A stretch of DNA of 64,000 bases from Diphasiastrum complanatum (taxonomy: Eukaryota > Streptophyta > Lycopodiopsida > Lycopodiales > Lycopodiaceae), in contig CM055100.1 in the NCBI GenBank assembly GCA_029204225.1, positions 6,313,165-6,377,164 on the forward strand. Reading direction: 5' to 3'. A program made the position numbers and the translations under genes. This document shows, piece after piece, positions 24,115 to 35,044 of this stretch. Under the pieces are notes generated by a model. It was not told the origin of the DNA, did not search any database, and saw nothing but the letters and a program-made list of their open reading frames with translations. Every line of letters begins with the position of its first letter. The stretch's first letter is position 1.

Positions 24115-24640
24115 TGATCTACCAGAGACACGAAGATTCTCGCCCAGACCTGTTGATTTCAATGCGGACGAAGCTGAGCCCTCAACAAGCGAATGGTCTA
24201 GAAAGAGTGATACAGGTGCCAAAGCACTAGACGAGTATCTGGCGAAACCGCCACAACAATGCAGGGCAGCCTCACCAGTTCAGCAAAGGCCATATATGGG
24301 CGAGCGCATCAATCAAGAGACTAATGCATCTGAATCTAGCTCATCTAGATCTACTTCCTCACAAACAAGTTCCAACGATGAAAATGAGCTTCCAATGAAT
24401 GATGAATTTGAAGTCATGGGAGACATGTTGGATGATATGTACGAGAACAATAGTGCAGCTAGACACAATGAACAAGATGAGGAGGCACTTTTGTCTAAAG
24501 AAGAAAAAAAATTGAAAGAAGAATCAAAGACCGCATTGTATCCTGGAGCAAAGACATCTCGTTTGGCGACTTCTCTACTTCTATTAAATCTTCAAGCCAA
24601 ATATAGATGGAGTGACCAAAGCCTCACATCATTGTTCTGA
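24115..24640 (+). pseudogene. CACTA (En/Spm) TNP2-like transposase N-terminal fragment
   Basis: An open frame from just after a TAG (about 24111) to the stop at 24638-24640 gives a hydrophilic Ser/Glu/Asp-rich region followed by LYPGAKTSRLATSLLLLNLQ and YRWSDQSLTSLF. This order, an acidic region then a YPGC-like word then Y-x-WSD-x-S, is that of the N-terminal part of TNP2-type CACTA transposases; here the usual Cys of YPGC is Ala. The frame then stops and runs directly into the roughly 370-bp repeat, so the catalytic part is absent. Family assignment is from motif memory, moderately confident. Confidence 0.6.
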
Positions 24641-25460
24641 GGTCAAACAGACCGAATCCATGGTGAAATAAAAATGTATCCCAGAGGCTAGTTTTTCGTT
24701 TTTCTTTTTGGCCCGAAATCGCGATTTTTGGCCGTTTCACTTCATTAGAAGGCCAAAAATTGTGTTTCGGACCAAATTTTTTTTTTTTTCAAAATCACAA
24801 TAGGGCACAATTTTGCACCTTACTCTGATTTTGAATTTTTTTTTTCTTTTGGGTCCGAAATGCAATTTTTGGCCTTCTGATGGAGTGAAACAACCAAAAA
24901 TCGCAATTTCGGGCCCAAAAGAAAATGAAAAACTGGCCGTCGGGATATATTTTTGTTTGTAGACTAATAAAAACAAATTGACTTATAAACACCTTTTTTG
25001 AGGTTCTGAGGTCAAACAGACTAAATCCATAGCGAAACAAAAGTGTATCCCGGAGGCCAATTTTTTTGTTTTTTGGTCTGAAATCGCGATTTTTGGCCGT
25101 TTCACTTCATCGGAAGGCCAAAAATTGCGTTTCAGACCAATTTATTTATTTTTTTTTTCAAAAGTAAGGTGCCGTTTGACTAAGCCTTACCGTGATTTTG
25201 AAAAAAAAAAAAAGAATTCTTTTTTTTGGTCCAAAACGCAATTTTTGGCCTTCTGATGAAGTGAAACGGCCAAAAGTTGCGATTTTGAGCCAAAAAAAAA
25301 ATGAAAAACTAGCCTCCGGGTAATATTTTTGTTTGTAAATCAATAAAAATAAATTGACTTATAAACACCTTATTTGAGGTTCTGAGATCAAACAGACTAA
25401 ATCCATGGCGAAATGAAAATGTATCCCAAAGGTCAATTTTGAAAACATGATATCCATCTG
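24634..25460. repeat. Tandem roughly 370-bp units, each an imperfect palindrome
   Basis: GTTCTGAG(G/A)TCAAACAGAC recurs at 24634, 25003 and 25379 (periods 369 and 376). Within each unit the arm TTTTTGGCC..GAAATCGCGATTTTTGGCCG is mirrored by CGGCCAAAA.TTGCGATTTTG after a spacer, so a unit can fold into a hairpin of about 130 bp per arm. An inverted third location is at 10856-11200. Short ORFs here are side effects of the palindrome. Confidence 0.85.
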
Positions 25461-26039
25461 AAAAAAAAAGTTATTTGATATGTGAAAGGCTAATGAAAGT
25501 GAGGTAGTCTTAATTTGAATGTGAAGGGGGACACAAAAGTGGGTTGATTAAAATTCATAAGCAATTTTCAAATTTGACATGTACTTGGGCATTAAATGAG
25601 GTCTGCAAGTCTATGTCTCACCTAGAGCCCTAGATGTTGTCCTATTATTGGCTACTAGGTACTATGTGTAGCTATTGTTGGTTACTAGGTACTTTCAAGT
25701 GTATCCATATAGGGTTAATGTAGGGTTAATGCTAGAGGTGTACTTTGTGGGCCCACACTTGATTTAATCTACACCATTGAATTTGCCATGTCATATGGAC
25801 CATTCCTGCTCAATTGTCACACTTTTATTGGTACACGTGTTGTCATTAACACTAATCCAGATTAGTGAAGATGCCCTTTTTGAGTTCAAAAAAGGCCCTA
25901 ATGCCCAATTCATCTTTTCCAAAAGGAAAAGGATACCACTTGTGGTCAAATCACAAATAAGAGCCATGTACAAGAGTAGACACTTTTTGTTAAAAGTGTT
26001 AAAATATCACTTCCAACTTGTTGTATCTTGTAGATCTCA

Positions 26040-26230
26040 AGTTATTTGAGCTTGATAGGATCTCACATGTGTGCAGTCTGTTCCCACGTGTGAAAGAATG
26101 TACATAAGTCATTTTTATTAAGAATGAAATGCATTTGAATGTTAATGTACTTTACTCTCTGTAAACAGGTCGTACAGGTACTGTCCTCCACACGTGTGAG
26201 ACCACTCATCCATGTTTTTCTCAACACAAA
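26040..26230 (+). repeat. Truncated, diverged copia LTR fragment
   Basis: Contains ordered matches to the reverse complement of the E1/E2 LTR: tctgTTCCCACGTGTGAAAG..ATGTA near 26078 and AGGTCGTACAGGTACTGTCC then CACACGTGTG at 26189-26198. Ends are not definable. Confidence 0.5.
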
Positions 26231-26239
26231 GTGCATCAA

Positions 26240-27290
26240 GAACAAATCAGGGCCTCAAAGGAGTTCCAAAGTCAAAAAGGTAGAAGCGATAGGGACGAAC
26301 ATTTCACAAGAAAAGCCTCTATCACCAGTTAATAAGGTTCTTGGATTTTACGTAAGCAATATAAGATCTACGCTTTTCCCAAACAAAGTGATATTTTCAA
26401 GTCATGTAATTTTTCACAGAAAGAGCTGAGCCTCCAACTTGTGTTGTGCCAGCTACCATGTTAACAAAAAGTGGCCAATAAATTAAGCTCGCGCTGGTAG
26501 AGGGAGCTGAGACCTGGCGACTGGATTCCTAGTGTTGGTTGAGCTACCCAAGTTTCTGTCTGCCGGACTCCTCCTATAGTTCTGGTGTGATTCGGCGTGC
26601 CCCCTCTGTCCTGGAATATAGTGCTTTTTGGTAAAGCACGCTATTCTGGACTTAATTTTTATTTTGCTGATTAAGCCTGGCAAGCCTGGTAGAATCAGTC
26701 TGGCTCTTGGACATGGGTCTTGGGAGCCGTCTCGGCGGCAGAATCAACTTGGCTCTTGACTAGGCCATAACTCGAGCTCCAGAGCTAGCTCATGACTTGT
26801 GACTACTTGACTAGCTCACCACAGGTCGGAGGCTCAGTCCTTGATTCTAACTTGCTCTGGGACCTTAGGGAACGTCACCCCTTAGAGTCTTACAGGTTAC
26901 ATTGGGTGCACCCGAGTCAACTTTACAGAGCCTCCTCTCATTTGAGAAAGCTGATGTCCTCATCAGGGCCAAACTAGCTAAGACTCATGACACAGGCTTA
27001 ATTCACTAGCCAAACTTTATTCATAGATACAAGGGCACGGGCTTGATTCACCGGCCAAAGAAGACCAACTTTGTAAAGAAAAAAAAATCATTGTGTTTGC
27101 ACTCAGCACAGGAAAAGTGTGGATCTAGTTCACTTACGTAAAACCTGTGGAAAGCTACTGCATTTAGATACTAGATTGAGACTCACCACTTTGATGAAAA
27201 GGCATTCTATTTCGTTAACATGGAAGGAAAAGTTACCTGGGGGCTCCCTTGGGCCTAAGATATGTCGTTATTGTCGCACGTCTGAATGAG
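26240..27290. other. Unassigned sequence
   Basis: More GC-rich than its neighbours around 26480-27000. Repeated words such as CTTGATTCACCGGCCAAAG / TTAATTCACTAGCCAAAC (near 27000 and 27045) hint at a decayed repeat. No gene is recognised. Confidence 0.35.
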
Positions 27291-27294
27291 TCCC

Positions 27295-28155
27295 CTAGGC
27301 CTGTAGATCTTTTGATTTTCCACCCCAGTTGAGCTCCTTGAGCTCCGCATCGGCAATTGGATTCATCTTTGCTCTTGTAGCATTCAGATGCATAATGCCC
27401 CTTCCTTCCACAAAAGAAGCATTTTTGCTTTGACTTGTCCTTTGAGCTTGATGCATCATCCTCTTCTTTGGCCTCCTTTGGATGCTTCTTCTTTCCATTG
27501 GTCTTCTTTTTGCCCTTGAATGAGAAATGGCTTTCTGATCACCATCCTGCAATGACAAGGAGCTCATCCTAGATTTTGCATGGAGCATCTTACACTCTTC
27601 AGCCACTAATACACTGTGAAGTTTTTCTATAGTTGGCAAAGTGTCTTGGATGGCAAAACTTTGGAACAAATTTGCAAAGTCATCTCCTAGACCATTAAGG
27701 GCAATTTGTACAAGCTCTCCATCATGAATCTTCTCTCCAATGGAAGCCAACTCCCTATTTAGAGACTTGATTCTGAGTACATAATCCTGTGCACTCTCCT
27801 CACTTCTCCTCATGCTTTGCAAAATTTGATTTCTAAGCATAAGAACTCTAGAAGTGTTGCTAGACTCATAGATTGATTTTAAAGACTCCCAAGCCTCTTT
27901 AGCACTAGTACATGCTGATACTTCTCTCAACAAATCATTGCTCACACTCATCTTCACACAATGAAGTGCAAGCCTAGATCTCTTCTTGTATCTAGCTAAC
28001 TCTTGTGCACCTAGAGGTTCATCTTCATCTTCAATCAAGAACTCATAAAGGTCTTGGAGCACCAAGAGTGACTCCATTCTAACCTTCCAAATAGCATAAT
28101 TTGTAGAATTCAACCTCTCACTAGCTTCTAGAAGGTATGCTCCAGCAGATCCCAT
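27295..28155 (-). pseudogene. Copia Gag fragment with frameshift
   Basis: The start is chosen at the Met ending at 28155 (MGSAGAYLLEASERLNSTNY), matching the Gag starts of E1, E2 and E4; an in-frame Met eight codons upstream is probably leader. The capsid region aligns with E2 Gag (ALHCVKMSVSNDLLREVSAC, LVAEECKMLHAKSRM). A one-base frameshift near 27540 puts the CCHC knuckle CFFCGRKGHYASEC (about 27420-27380) in another frame. Coding stops at the truncation point. Confidence 0.9.
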
Positions 28156-28947
28156 CTTACTAGTGACTTCTACAAACAAGAAATAGATTTGATTGACTTG
28201 AAACTCACAAAGGTCTCACACTTGCAGTGTTTCACTCAAATTTGATTTCTAATCCAACAAATGGACTTATAATCACAGTTCTATCACTCCCTCACAAAGC
28301 TGGAATGAAGATAAGATGAAGTGAAAACTACTTTCAAACAAATCTTGCCAAGAAATGGATTCGATTGTCTCTGGAAACTCACTAAGGTCTCTCTCTTGTA
28401 GTTTTTCACTCAAATTAGATTTTTAATTCAACAAATGGACTTATAATCTCAGTTCTAGCACTCCCTACAAAGTTGGAATGAAGATAAGATGATGTGAAAT
28501 CTACTTACAATCAAATCTTGCCAATTTTGGCTATTTTTGGACAAAAAAATGACTTAATCTCTTTCTTCCTTCTTGGTGTACTTTCAAGACCTGTTTTTAA
28601 CCTTAATAGGACTTGAAATCAGCCTAGATTAATTAGATTCCATGAAACAAATTCAAATCTAATCAATGGCAAATGATCTTGGTAGATTATCCTAGGATCT
28701 CCACCAAAAATTACACCAACAGATCACAAATTGAATTTTTTTGGATCAAATGAATACCATGCATTAAATGCAGGTTCAGAGGTGCCCACACATGTGGACA
28801 GTATGGATTTGGACCCCTACCAAGTTTGGGATCAAATCTCCTCACCAAAATCAAGATTCTAGCTTGCCCTCTCAATACTAGTTTTTAGCACCAAAACTTG
28901 CAAAAAATGGATTTGCATTAGATCAATGGCTTATGCTCTTGTACTTG

Positions 28948-28959
28948 GCTCTGATACCA
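28948..28959 (-). other. Primer-binding site of truncated copia
   Basis: Minus strand TGGTATCAGAGC next to the LTR. Confidence 0.9.
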
Positions 28960-29659
28960 TGTGAAAGTACTTTACTTTAGGACCATAAATGGATCTACAA
29001 AAGATCCACAAGAGTGATTGGATGCTTGCTTAACAATCTATCAAAAAACTAGACACAAAAAAGTTGATCTAGATTGGCAGTTTGACAAACAACAAGCATT
29101 AGCAATCAAAAGCATTGATCAAAATTGAAATCCGAGCCCACACGTGTGTAATACAGGCTGTAGTACGGCCTTCAACCTGAGAAACAAGTAGAAATTGATT
29201 TGGTTTCATTTGGATCACAAAAACTCAATGTACATAGTGAACTAGCTTGAGATTGCCAATGAGCTCCAAAAATTTTCTATCTTCTCACTATGGAGAGAGG
29301 GAATACATAGCAAATTCGACTTCCTTCTTGAAGTTAGGTGGATTTCCAGCATGTAATAAGGAAGTTAACTCACTCTCCTTGACCTAAAATGAAACCCTAG
29401 TCTATTTCCTAGAGTTATGCTTGGTAGGTAGCTAGTGGTCAAATTTTCACCTTAAACTTAGGTGTAGGTCCTATAAAGTAGGGATGACCACCAAATAGAC
29501 ATGACCATTTCTCTTGACTTGACCTAACCTACATTAGGATGGGTTTCCCACGTGGCATCATGGCCTCACATGTGTGGGACCCACTTGTGTACACAATTTA
29601 CACTATTCTACATGGTTTTTGATCAAGCTAGATTTGCCAATTTTTGGCAATTCTTCACA
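28960..29659 (-). repeat. 5' LTR of truncated copia
   Basis: 700 bp, TG...CA, reverse complement of the 702-bp LTR at 1045-1746 with scattered differences. CACACGTGTG at 29139-29148, where the left copy has CACATGTGTG. Confidence 0.92.
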
Positions 29660-30125
29660 CTGATAAGTTTGTCCTCAATCTCATTTGTGAATTCTTAGGT
29701 ATGAACTCCTCTCGTAACGCAGTTTTGAACCTGTCCCATATTTGGAATTGCATTCCTGCCACCCGGTATCAGTTTGTAGTGTAGCCTTCAAAATATGCTA
29801 ATGCCAAGTTCGCTCTTTCTTCTTCAGAAGTGTTTATCAGACGGAAGTAATGGTCCATGTGAAACAACCAATCTTCCACAATTCGAATGTCATGCTCTCC
29901 TTTGAAAGTAGGCGGTGCTTTTACTTTGGCAGTCTTCTTCGGGCCTTCTGTGTTTCGCACTCGTGCGTCCCTTGGTATGAGTGGAGGAGGTGCCCCTGCA
30001 TTCCCTCTTGTTGCCTCCAGCTCTTCAAACCTGGCTTTGAGCTATGTTAGCCCATCTCTCATTTCTCTAGAAAGGTCGAATTGACTGTGGTTCTTGGGGA
30101 GGTGCCACTATGGAGTGCATACGCT
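29660..30125 (-). pseudogene. Ty3/gypsy Gag fragment
   Basis: Minus-strand reading gives FEELEATRGNAGAPPPLIP, then VKAPPTFKGEHDIRIVEDWL, HMDHYFRLINTSEEERANLA and, after a stop (about 29769, where a Trp is expected), a W-x-x-F...EEF-x-P stretch. This is the retrotransposon gag domain signature of plant gypsy elements. It is interrupted downstream by the copia LTR at 29659. Confidence 0.85.
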
Positions 30126-31480
30126 CTTTCTTTCTTGACTTGGATCTGGCACCATCTCGATGCGGCTACTTACATTTGTCAAGTTGAGATTTGGTGAGTG
30201 ACAATCCCTATGTGCTGTCATGAGAGTTAGTGACCAATCAAAATGCTAGAATCTATCTAAATGGTCCAATCAAGATTGAGGGCTCATATGTCACTCAACC
30301 AGTAGGATTTAGAGGAGGAAAAGAAGAAATCCAATCATGTTTCACTCTCCTTCACCCTAGATTACTACTTATATGTGACTTAGTTCATTTGTAATTAAGT
30401 TTTTGGAGTTATGAGATTTCTACACATTTTGAGTCAATCTTGATCTTCTCTCTCCACTCGAGTTTTGGATGGTTGATTTTCTCTCCCTGAGAGGAAGAAT
30501 TTTTCACACTTAGTTTTTTCATACTCAGGTCTCCACACACGTGAGTGTACTTGTATGAATGATTTATGCATAATTTTTAGTGCTCTTGCCTTAGATTTAT
30601 GGAATAGATCTTGGCTTTCAATCTATGTGTGATCTATGTGCAATCACCACATCTTAGGAGATCAAAATCACACTTTGTGGCATTCCCATAGGTTTGAAAT
30701 TCAACACAAATGAAAATAAACACATACTTTAATGTTGATCATTCAGATCGAAAACGATTCAAGAAGGCTTAGCACTTCTTGGAATAGATTACAAACTGCT
30801 TAATAGCAGTAACTATTGCTAATAGGTTTGTGGTTATCTATGGTAGAAAGTTCGTTAAATAATCCAATGTATAAGTACACACAAATTGTTATTGGTGGTC
30901 ATGAAGGTCGATATTGGATTTCAACCTTGAAGATCATTTCTGATTTTGACCCTTCAGATACATTTTCGACTTAGGCAATTTCTTTGGATGCATTTGTCAA
31001 TCCATTCTACAGACTATCAATTTTTTGTGACTAAATATGTAGACCTACAAAAAACCAGTTTACAATTTTGTTGAATCTTCACATGGAGTGAGATAAATTT
31101 CTAACGAATTGAACTATCATAGATTTTACAACAATCAGAATTGAATTGAATACATCCTTGTGTTATGACAACATTTTGTTGAATTCTCACATGTGAGATT
31201 AATTTCTAACAAATTGATGCATATAATACAAAGTTGTTGTTCTCTATTGTCTTAATTGTGAATGATTGTGAGGAGCTTTGCAATAAATGAAATAGAAACT
31301 TTTGCAATTTTTAATAAGAACAAAAAAACTCAATTTTCAACTCAAACACACCTAAAAGAGACAGGTCATCTTGAAAGAATCATCACGCTTATCATTATTC
31401 TAGTGGCTCGACGAGCATCTAAAGCTATAAATATACTTGCAATTATAAACATAGTTCCTCAACAAAAAGAAACACAAATA
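30126..31480. other. Unassigned AT-rich sequence
   Basis: No coding motif recognised. A CACACACGTGAGTG word near 30533 preceded by ACTCAGGTCTC resembles the copia LTR module, so a decayed LTR may lie around 30400-30700. Confidence 0.35.
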
Positions 31481-31482
31481 AT

Positions 31483-31485
<3 letters not shown>

Positions 31486-31557
<72 letters not shown>
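31486..31557. repeat. (CT)n microsatellite, about 36 units
   Basis: Uninterrupted CT dinucleotides for about 72 bp. Confidence 0.98.
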
Positions 31558-31558
<1 letters not shown>

Positions 31559-31559
31559 A

Positions 31560-33180
31560 GTCTCCCCCAGATTATAGACGCTTCTTCTCTTTGACTGGAG
31601 GCTTTTCTCTCATTAATACAATTCATTTTTTAGCTTCGTAATGCCAAGTGCTTTGATTATCTATGTATTCTAGAGTCACCTCGAAAAGCACAAAGTTTAT
31701 ATAAATTTGGTACCAGAATTTTTTTTGGAGCATTTTTGCCATAATTTTCAAGTGGACATTATAATGATGAAATGTGGAGATCAAATGACAAGCTGCCACA
31801 CAGTAGCATGCACATTTCATGCAGAATGTGCATTGTTGCTAATTCATTGGCACTCGTCCACATGAATGTTCCATTAAAAAAAGATTTGTGGAGAAAATGG
31901 GAAGACTATTTTTTTAAATGGATTTAAAAAAAAAAATTGCGGAACAAAAACACAAAAAAAAAACCCATGAAAAAGAAAAACTAAAAAAAAAAGACTGAAA
32001 TAAAAAAAAAGATGAACACAAACTGCAAAAAAAACTAGAAAAGAACACAACAAAAATTGCTAAAACAAACCCGAAAAAAAAATCTCTGCACTTGGCATTA
32101 CGTAGGGGAAGGCCCTCTTCCCTTGGGTCTTTTGCATGCTCAGGACCACGCCTTGGGGCTCCCGCCCTTAGATATTGTGCCCTCCCAAGGTGGAAGGCCC
32201 CCCCCCCAAAAAAAAAAGAAAAAGAAAAAAAAAACAACCAAAAATCTTGTTTGATTTAGGGTTCATCAAGCAATTTCTTCAATGGTAGTTTGTGTTTAGG
32301 CAATTCAATAAAGAGATCAAGTTCGTCTCAAGATTTTTCTTATTGGACAAGATGCAAAGCCAACATGTGATATCTCAAAGGGCACTTATGGGTTACCGCT
32401 TATTAGGGCTCGAAATGGCAATGTGGGCCAATCAATGTGTACACATTTTATTTTGTTTTATTGTGAGCAACATTGTCTCTCTTAGATACAGGTGTGGTGG
32501 GACTCCCCCCTCGGGCCTTGCCCGGCTCATGATGACAGGCATATGGCAGTCTAAATACAAAAAGTACAAAGAAATGGGAGAAACTAAAAAGAAAAAGGGA
32601 AGGAATGCTAGGTAGTAAAGCAACATAAAATATTCCAACTTTGCACTAATAATAGGAAAAAGAAACCTTGAAAATGAGTTATAGAAGTTATTGCTTGCTT
32701 GTATTATAGTTTATGTCCTCAAAGCTTGGCCAGCAAGGTAAGGTAAGGACCCAGGCTAAGAAATATCTAGCAGCAAAACGGGGGTCCAGACTCCAGACAC
32801 CGCGGTACTAGGGCCGCGTTCCAGGACAGCGAATCGAAATTTCTAGCGGCACACTTGTCGAAATACCACTGGTTATTACCGTAAAGATTTGAATAATACA
32901 CACGTTTTCCCATAGTTTGCAATTAAATTACTGGCACATGTCCGGAGTGCAAGCTCCTGACGGACAGGTGTCCAGGACCGCTCCCTTGCCTTGAGCTTTC
33001 CTGGGCCCTGGTAGAGCAAATACGCTACTTAATGCTCAGAGCTATGGAGTACAAGCTCATCTCTCTCAGCTCTTCATTTCATTTTAGAGCAGTCAATAGT
33101 GGCTAAGGGGCAGCAAGGGCTGATCTCCTTTCTCCAGAGCAGTACTGTTAATCTGTCCTTCTCTGCAGACCTTTGTAGCA
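31560..33180. other. Upstream flank of the HIPP gene, no gene seen
   Basis: Includes A-rich tracts (31910-32090, 32205-32240) around a GC-rich block (32100-32210) ending in a C-run. From about 32760 composition becomes less AT-rich up to the gene, consistent with a promoter/5' UTR. No TATA box could be placed with confidence. Confidence 0.4.
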
Positions 33181-33221
33181 TCTCAGTTGTTTGATCCGAT
33201 AGTAGCAGCAGCAACAGCGAC

Positions 33222-34108
33222 ATGGAGGTGGGTAATAGCCTCTATTTGTGTATACAGTTTGCTCGGCAGTTGAAGATTTTTTCTTACGGTTTCCGTTACA
33301 TGAGAAGTCCCTGGACTTATTTTCGGAGAAGTAGTTGAGGCTGTAGTATTTCGGGGCTAGAATAGAGTTATCTGATGGTTTTGAGTGGTGCTATTTGCAG
33401 CTAGTTGAGATAAGAGTTCCGATACGGTGTGAAGCCTGCGAAAGGCACATCAGAAAGGCACTTTCCAGAATGATTGGTAGAGTTTTTGTCTATGCTGTCT
33501 TTTACCATCGAAATCGTTGTGAAATTGAAGTTTAAGCACAATATAAATTATATGCTGTAAAACATAGTACTACTTCACAGCAGGTCAATATTTAGAGAGT
33601 CTGCAAGTGCAATTTACTTTCAGCCTTTGTGGGTTAAATCAATAACCAACGCACCGCTATTTCCTTTGCTATCTCTACAGGCGTTGAATCTGTAGATGTG
33701 GATATGGAGAAGCACAAGGTGACAGTGATGGGTTACGTGGATCCCGAAAAAGTATTGAAGAAAGTGAAAAGAACTATGAAGCTTGCTGAGATTTTTTCGT
33801 TTGGGCACAAGCATCACCACCACCGGTTCTCGCACGACCGCTATGCCAACCACAGCCTCTACAGCAAACATCACGAACCACAGCTACACCATTCTCATCA
33901 CGATACAGTTGATTTCTGGCGTAACGATATCTCAGATCCTTATGCAGACATAGCCAGTCAATCCATCTACGCACCATACGAAGATACTACTCACCACTTC
34001 CAATACGATTATGACTATGGACATGAGCACTACTATCGGCCTCCCAGGGATGACAAGGTTACAACAATGTTCAGTGACGAGAATCCAAATGCTTGCTCCA
34101 TTATGTGA
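33222..34108 (+). CDS. Heavy-metal-associated isoprenylated plant protein (HIPP-like), three exons
   Basis: Exons by GT-AG rule: 33222-33227, 33401-33476, 33681-34108, giving 169 residues. The first exon encodes only Met-Glu. An HMA (ferredoxin-like, copper-chaperone type) domain covers about residues 3-65: VEIRVPIRCEACERHIRKAL carries the CxxC metal ligands (Cys12, Cys15), followed by VESVDVDMEKHKVTVMGYVD. The rest is His/Tyr/Asp-rich (HKHHHH, HHSHH, DYDYGHEHYY), a possible extra metal-binding tail. The C-terminus CSIM is a CaaX box, predicting farnesylation and membrane attachment. Family members bind Cu, Zn or Cd and act in metal homeostasis or stress. The intron inside the HMA fold and CaaX end fit HIPPs; the metal and role cannot be read from sequence. 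It is the only intact host gene seen. Confidence 0.9.
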
Positions 34109-34920
34109 TAAAGCAGTTGGTTTTTAAGAGATGTGAATACCGGTTTGTTAGGGGGATACAAATACCGGTCTACAAGACTTAAGGCCAGTTAATTAGGTGT
34201 AAATACCCGTCTACAAGACCGCTTAACGCTGCATGTAATTGTAAACTACTTTGTATGCTGCAGATTTTTGTAAGTGTTAGCAAATTAGCATTTCCTGCAA
34301 GCATAGACACTGTATCATTAATCTTGTACAGAAACATCCTGATTTCTTTAAAAATCTGGCACTATTTTTTGCACAAAAGCTTGAATGAAGGTTCTATCTT
34401 GAATGATAGCCACTCTTAAAAATTCATTTCTTGTCCCAGATTCTACAAAAGAACTGAAGATTAGAAAGCTTAAACAATTGTATTCTTACTCCTACCGAGC
34501 TGACAAGGGCAAACGCTTAAATCACAGTTGCGATATCAGTTCCTACTTTGAAGTTTTGTTTTTTTTTGGGGGGGGGGGGGGGAGGAGATTGATATGCTTG
34601 TGTTCTAATTAATTTATAATTTTTTATTGTTTTTACTTTTATTTATATTTATACTTATTTGTAAAGTTGGCACTAATTTAAAAAATAGCTAACTAAAACC
34701 TAAACATAGTTTTACTAAATTAATAGGGTAAATTTGTTTCTAGGAGAATGTCAACAATGTTGAAAAGCGATTCTCGCATTGTCATTGGGCTGCGTCGGTC
34801 TAAGCTTTTTTTAAGGGCAGTTGAAAGCGTTGAAAAGTGAAACGCGTAATTTTAGAAGAAATGTTAGCTTGACATCCAAAGTTTCTTTGGTCTCAGGTTC
34901 GAGCCTCCTCTTGAAAACCA
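34109..34920. other. 3' flank of the HIPP gene
   Basis: Three imperfect copies of (A)AATACC(G/C)GT(CTACAAGAC) at about 34138, 34161 and 34202 lie in the likely 3' UTR. A run of G (about 34569-34582) follows a T run. No other gene. Confidence 0.5.
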
Positions 34921-34926
34921 AGAAGC

Positions 34927-35037
34927 ATTTTAGAAGAAATCTCTAGAAAGAGAACTATCTAGAGAGAGAAAGAAAGAGAACCTTTAGAAGAAATTTCTAG
35001 AAAGATAATTGTCTAGAGAGAGAAAGAAAGAGAACGT
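34927..35037. repeat. Two tandem units of about 55 bp, GA-rich
   Basis: The stretch with CATTTTAGAAGAAATCTCTA and CTAGAGAGAGAAAGAAAGAG recurs with TTTAGAAGAAATTTCTAGAA and the same GA-rich end. Confidence 0.75.
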
Positions 35038-35044
35038 TGAGAGA

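Larger units (their letters stand above)
4160..25900. mobile_element. Old inverted-repeat (CACTA-like) element, split by nested copia elements
   Basis: The left arm 4160-4590 continued at 10856-10990 is the approximate reverse complement of 25330-25900. Matching words include the stretch around CTAGGTGGGACATAGACTTG (near 4390), TTTAATGCCCAAGTACAT and CCCCCTTCACATTCAAA on the left, all found inverted at 25480-25660. Removing copia E1 (4591-10855) and copia E3+E4 (11253-23849) leaves roughly 2.9 kb: two inverted arms, roughly 370-bp palindromic units and a TNP2-like coding fragment (24115-24640). The inverted-repeat architecture is seen directly. Assignment to CACTA rests on the TNP2-like piece, and the terminal CACTA bases were not located. 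Confidence 0.6.
27290..29659 (-). mobile_element. Truncated Ty1/copia element (5' LTR, leader, gag)
   Basis: Minus orientation: 5' LTR 28960-29659, primer-binding site, leader, gag; truncated inside the zinc-knuckle region at about 27290. Same LTR family as 1045-1746. It sits inside the gag of a gypsy fragment, whose coding resumes at 29660. Confidence 0.92.

Noticed and set aside
24737-25343. Several 60-81 codon minus-strand frames rich in Phe and Lys
   Set aside because: They are translations of the palindromic repeat units and recur with them.
1-29659. A giant inverted repeat between the left copia (1-1746) and the minus-strand copia (27290-29659)
   Set aside because: The LTRs match in inverse orientation but one is a 3' LTR and the other a 5' LTR, so they are two separate insertions and not symmetrical arms.
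31262-31594. 110-codon frame with a long Ser-Leu repeat
   Set aside because: The Ser-Leu run is the translated CT microsatellite.
31914-32254. Phe/Ser-rich and Lys-rich frames on both strands
   Set aside because: Translated A/T homopolymer runs around a GC-rich block; no coding signal.
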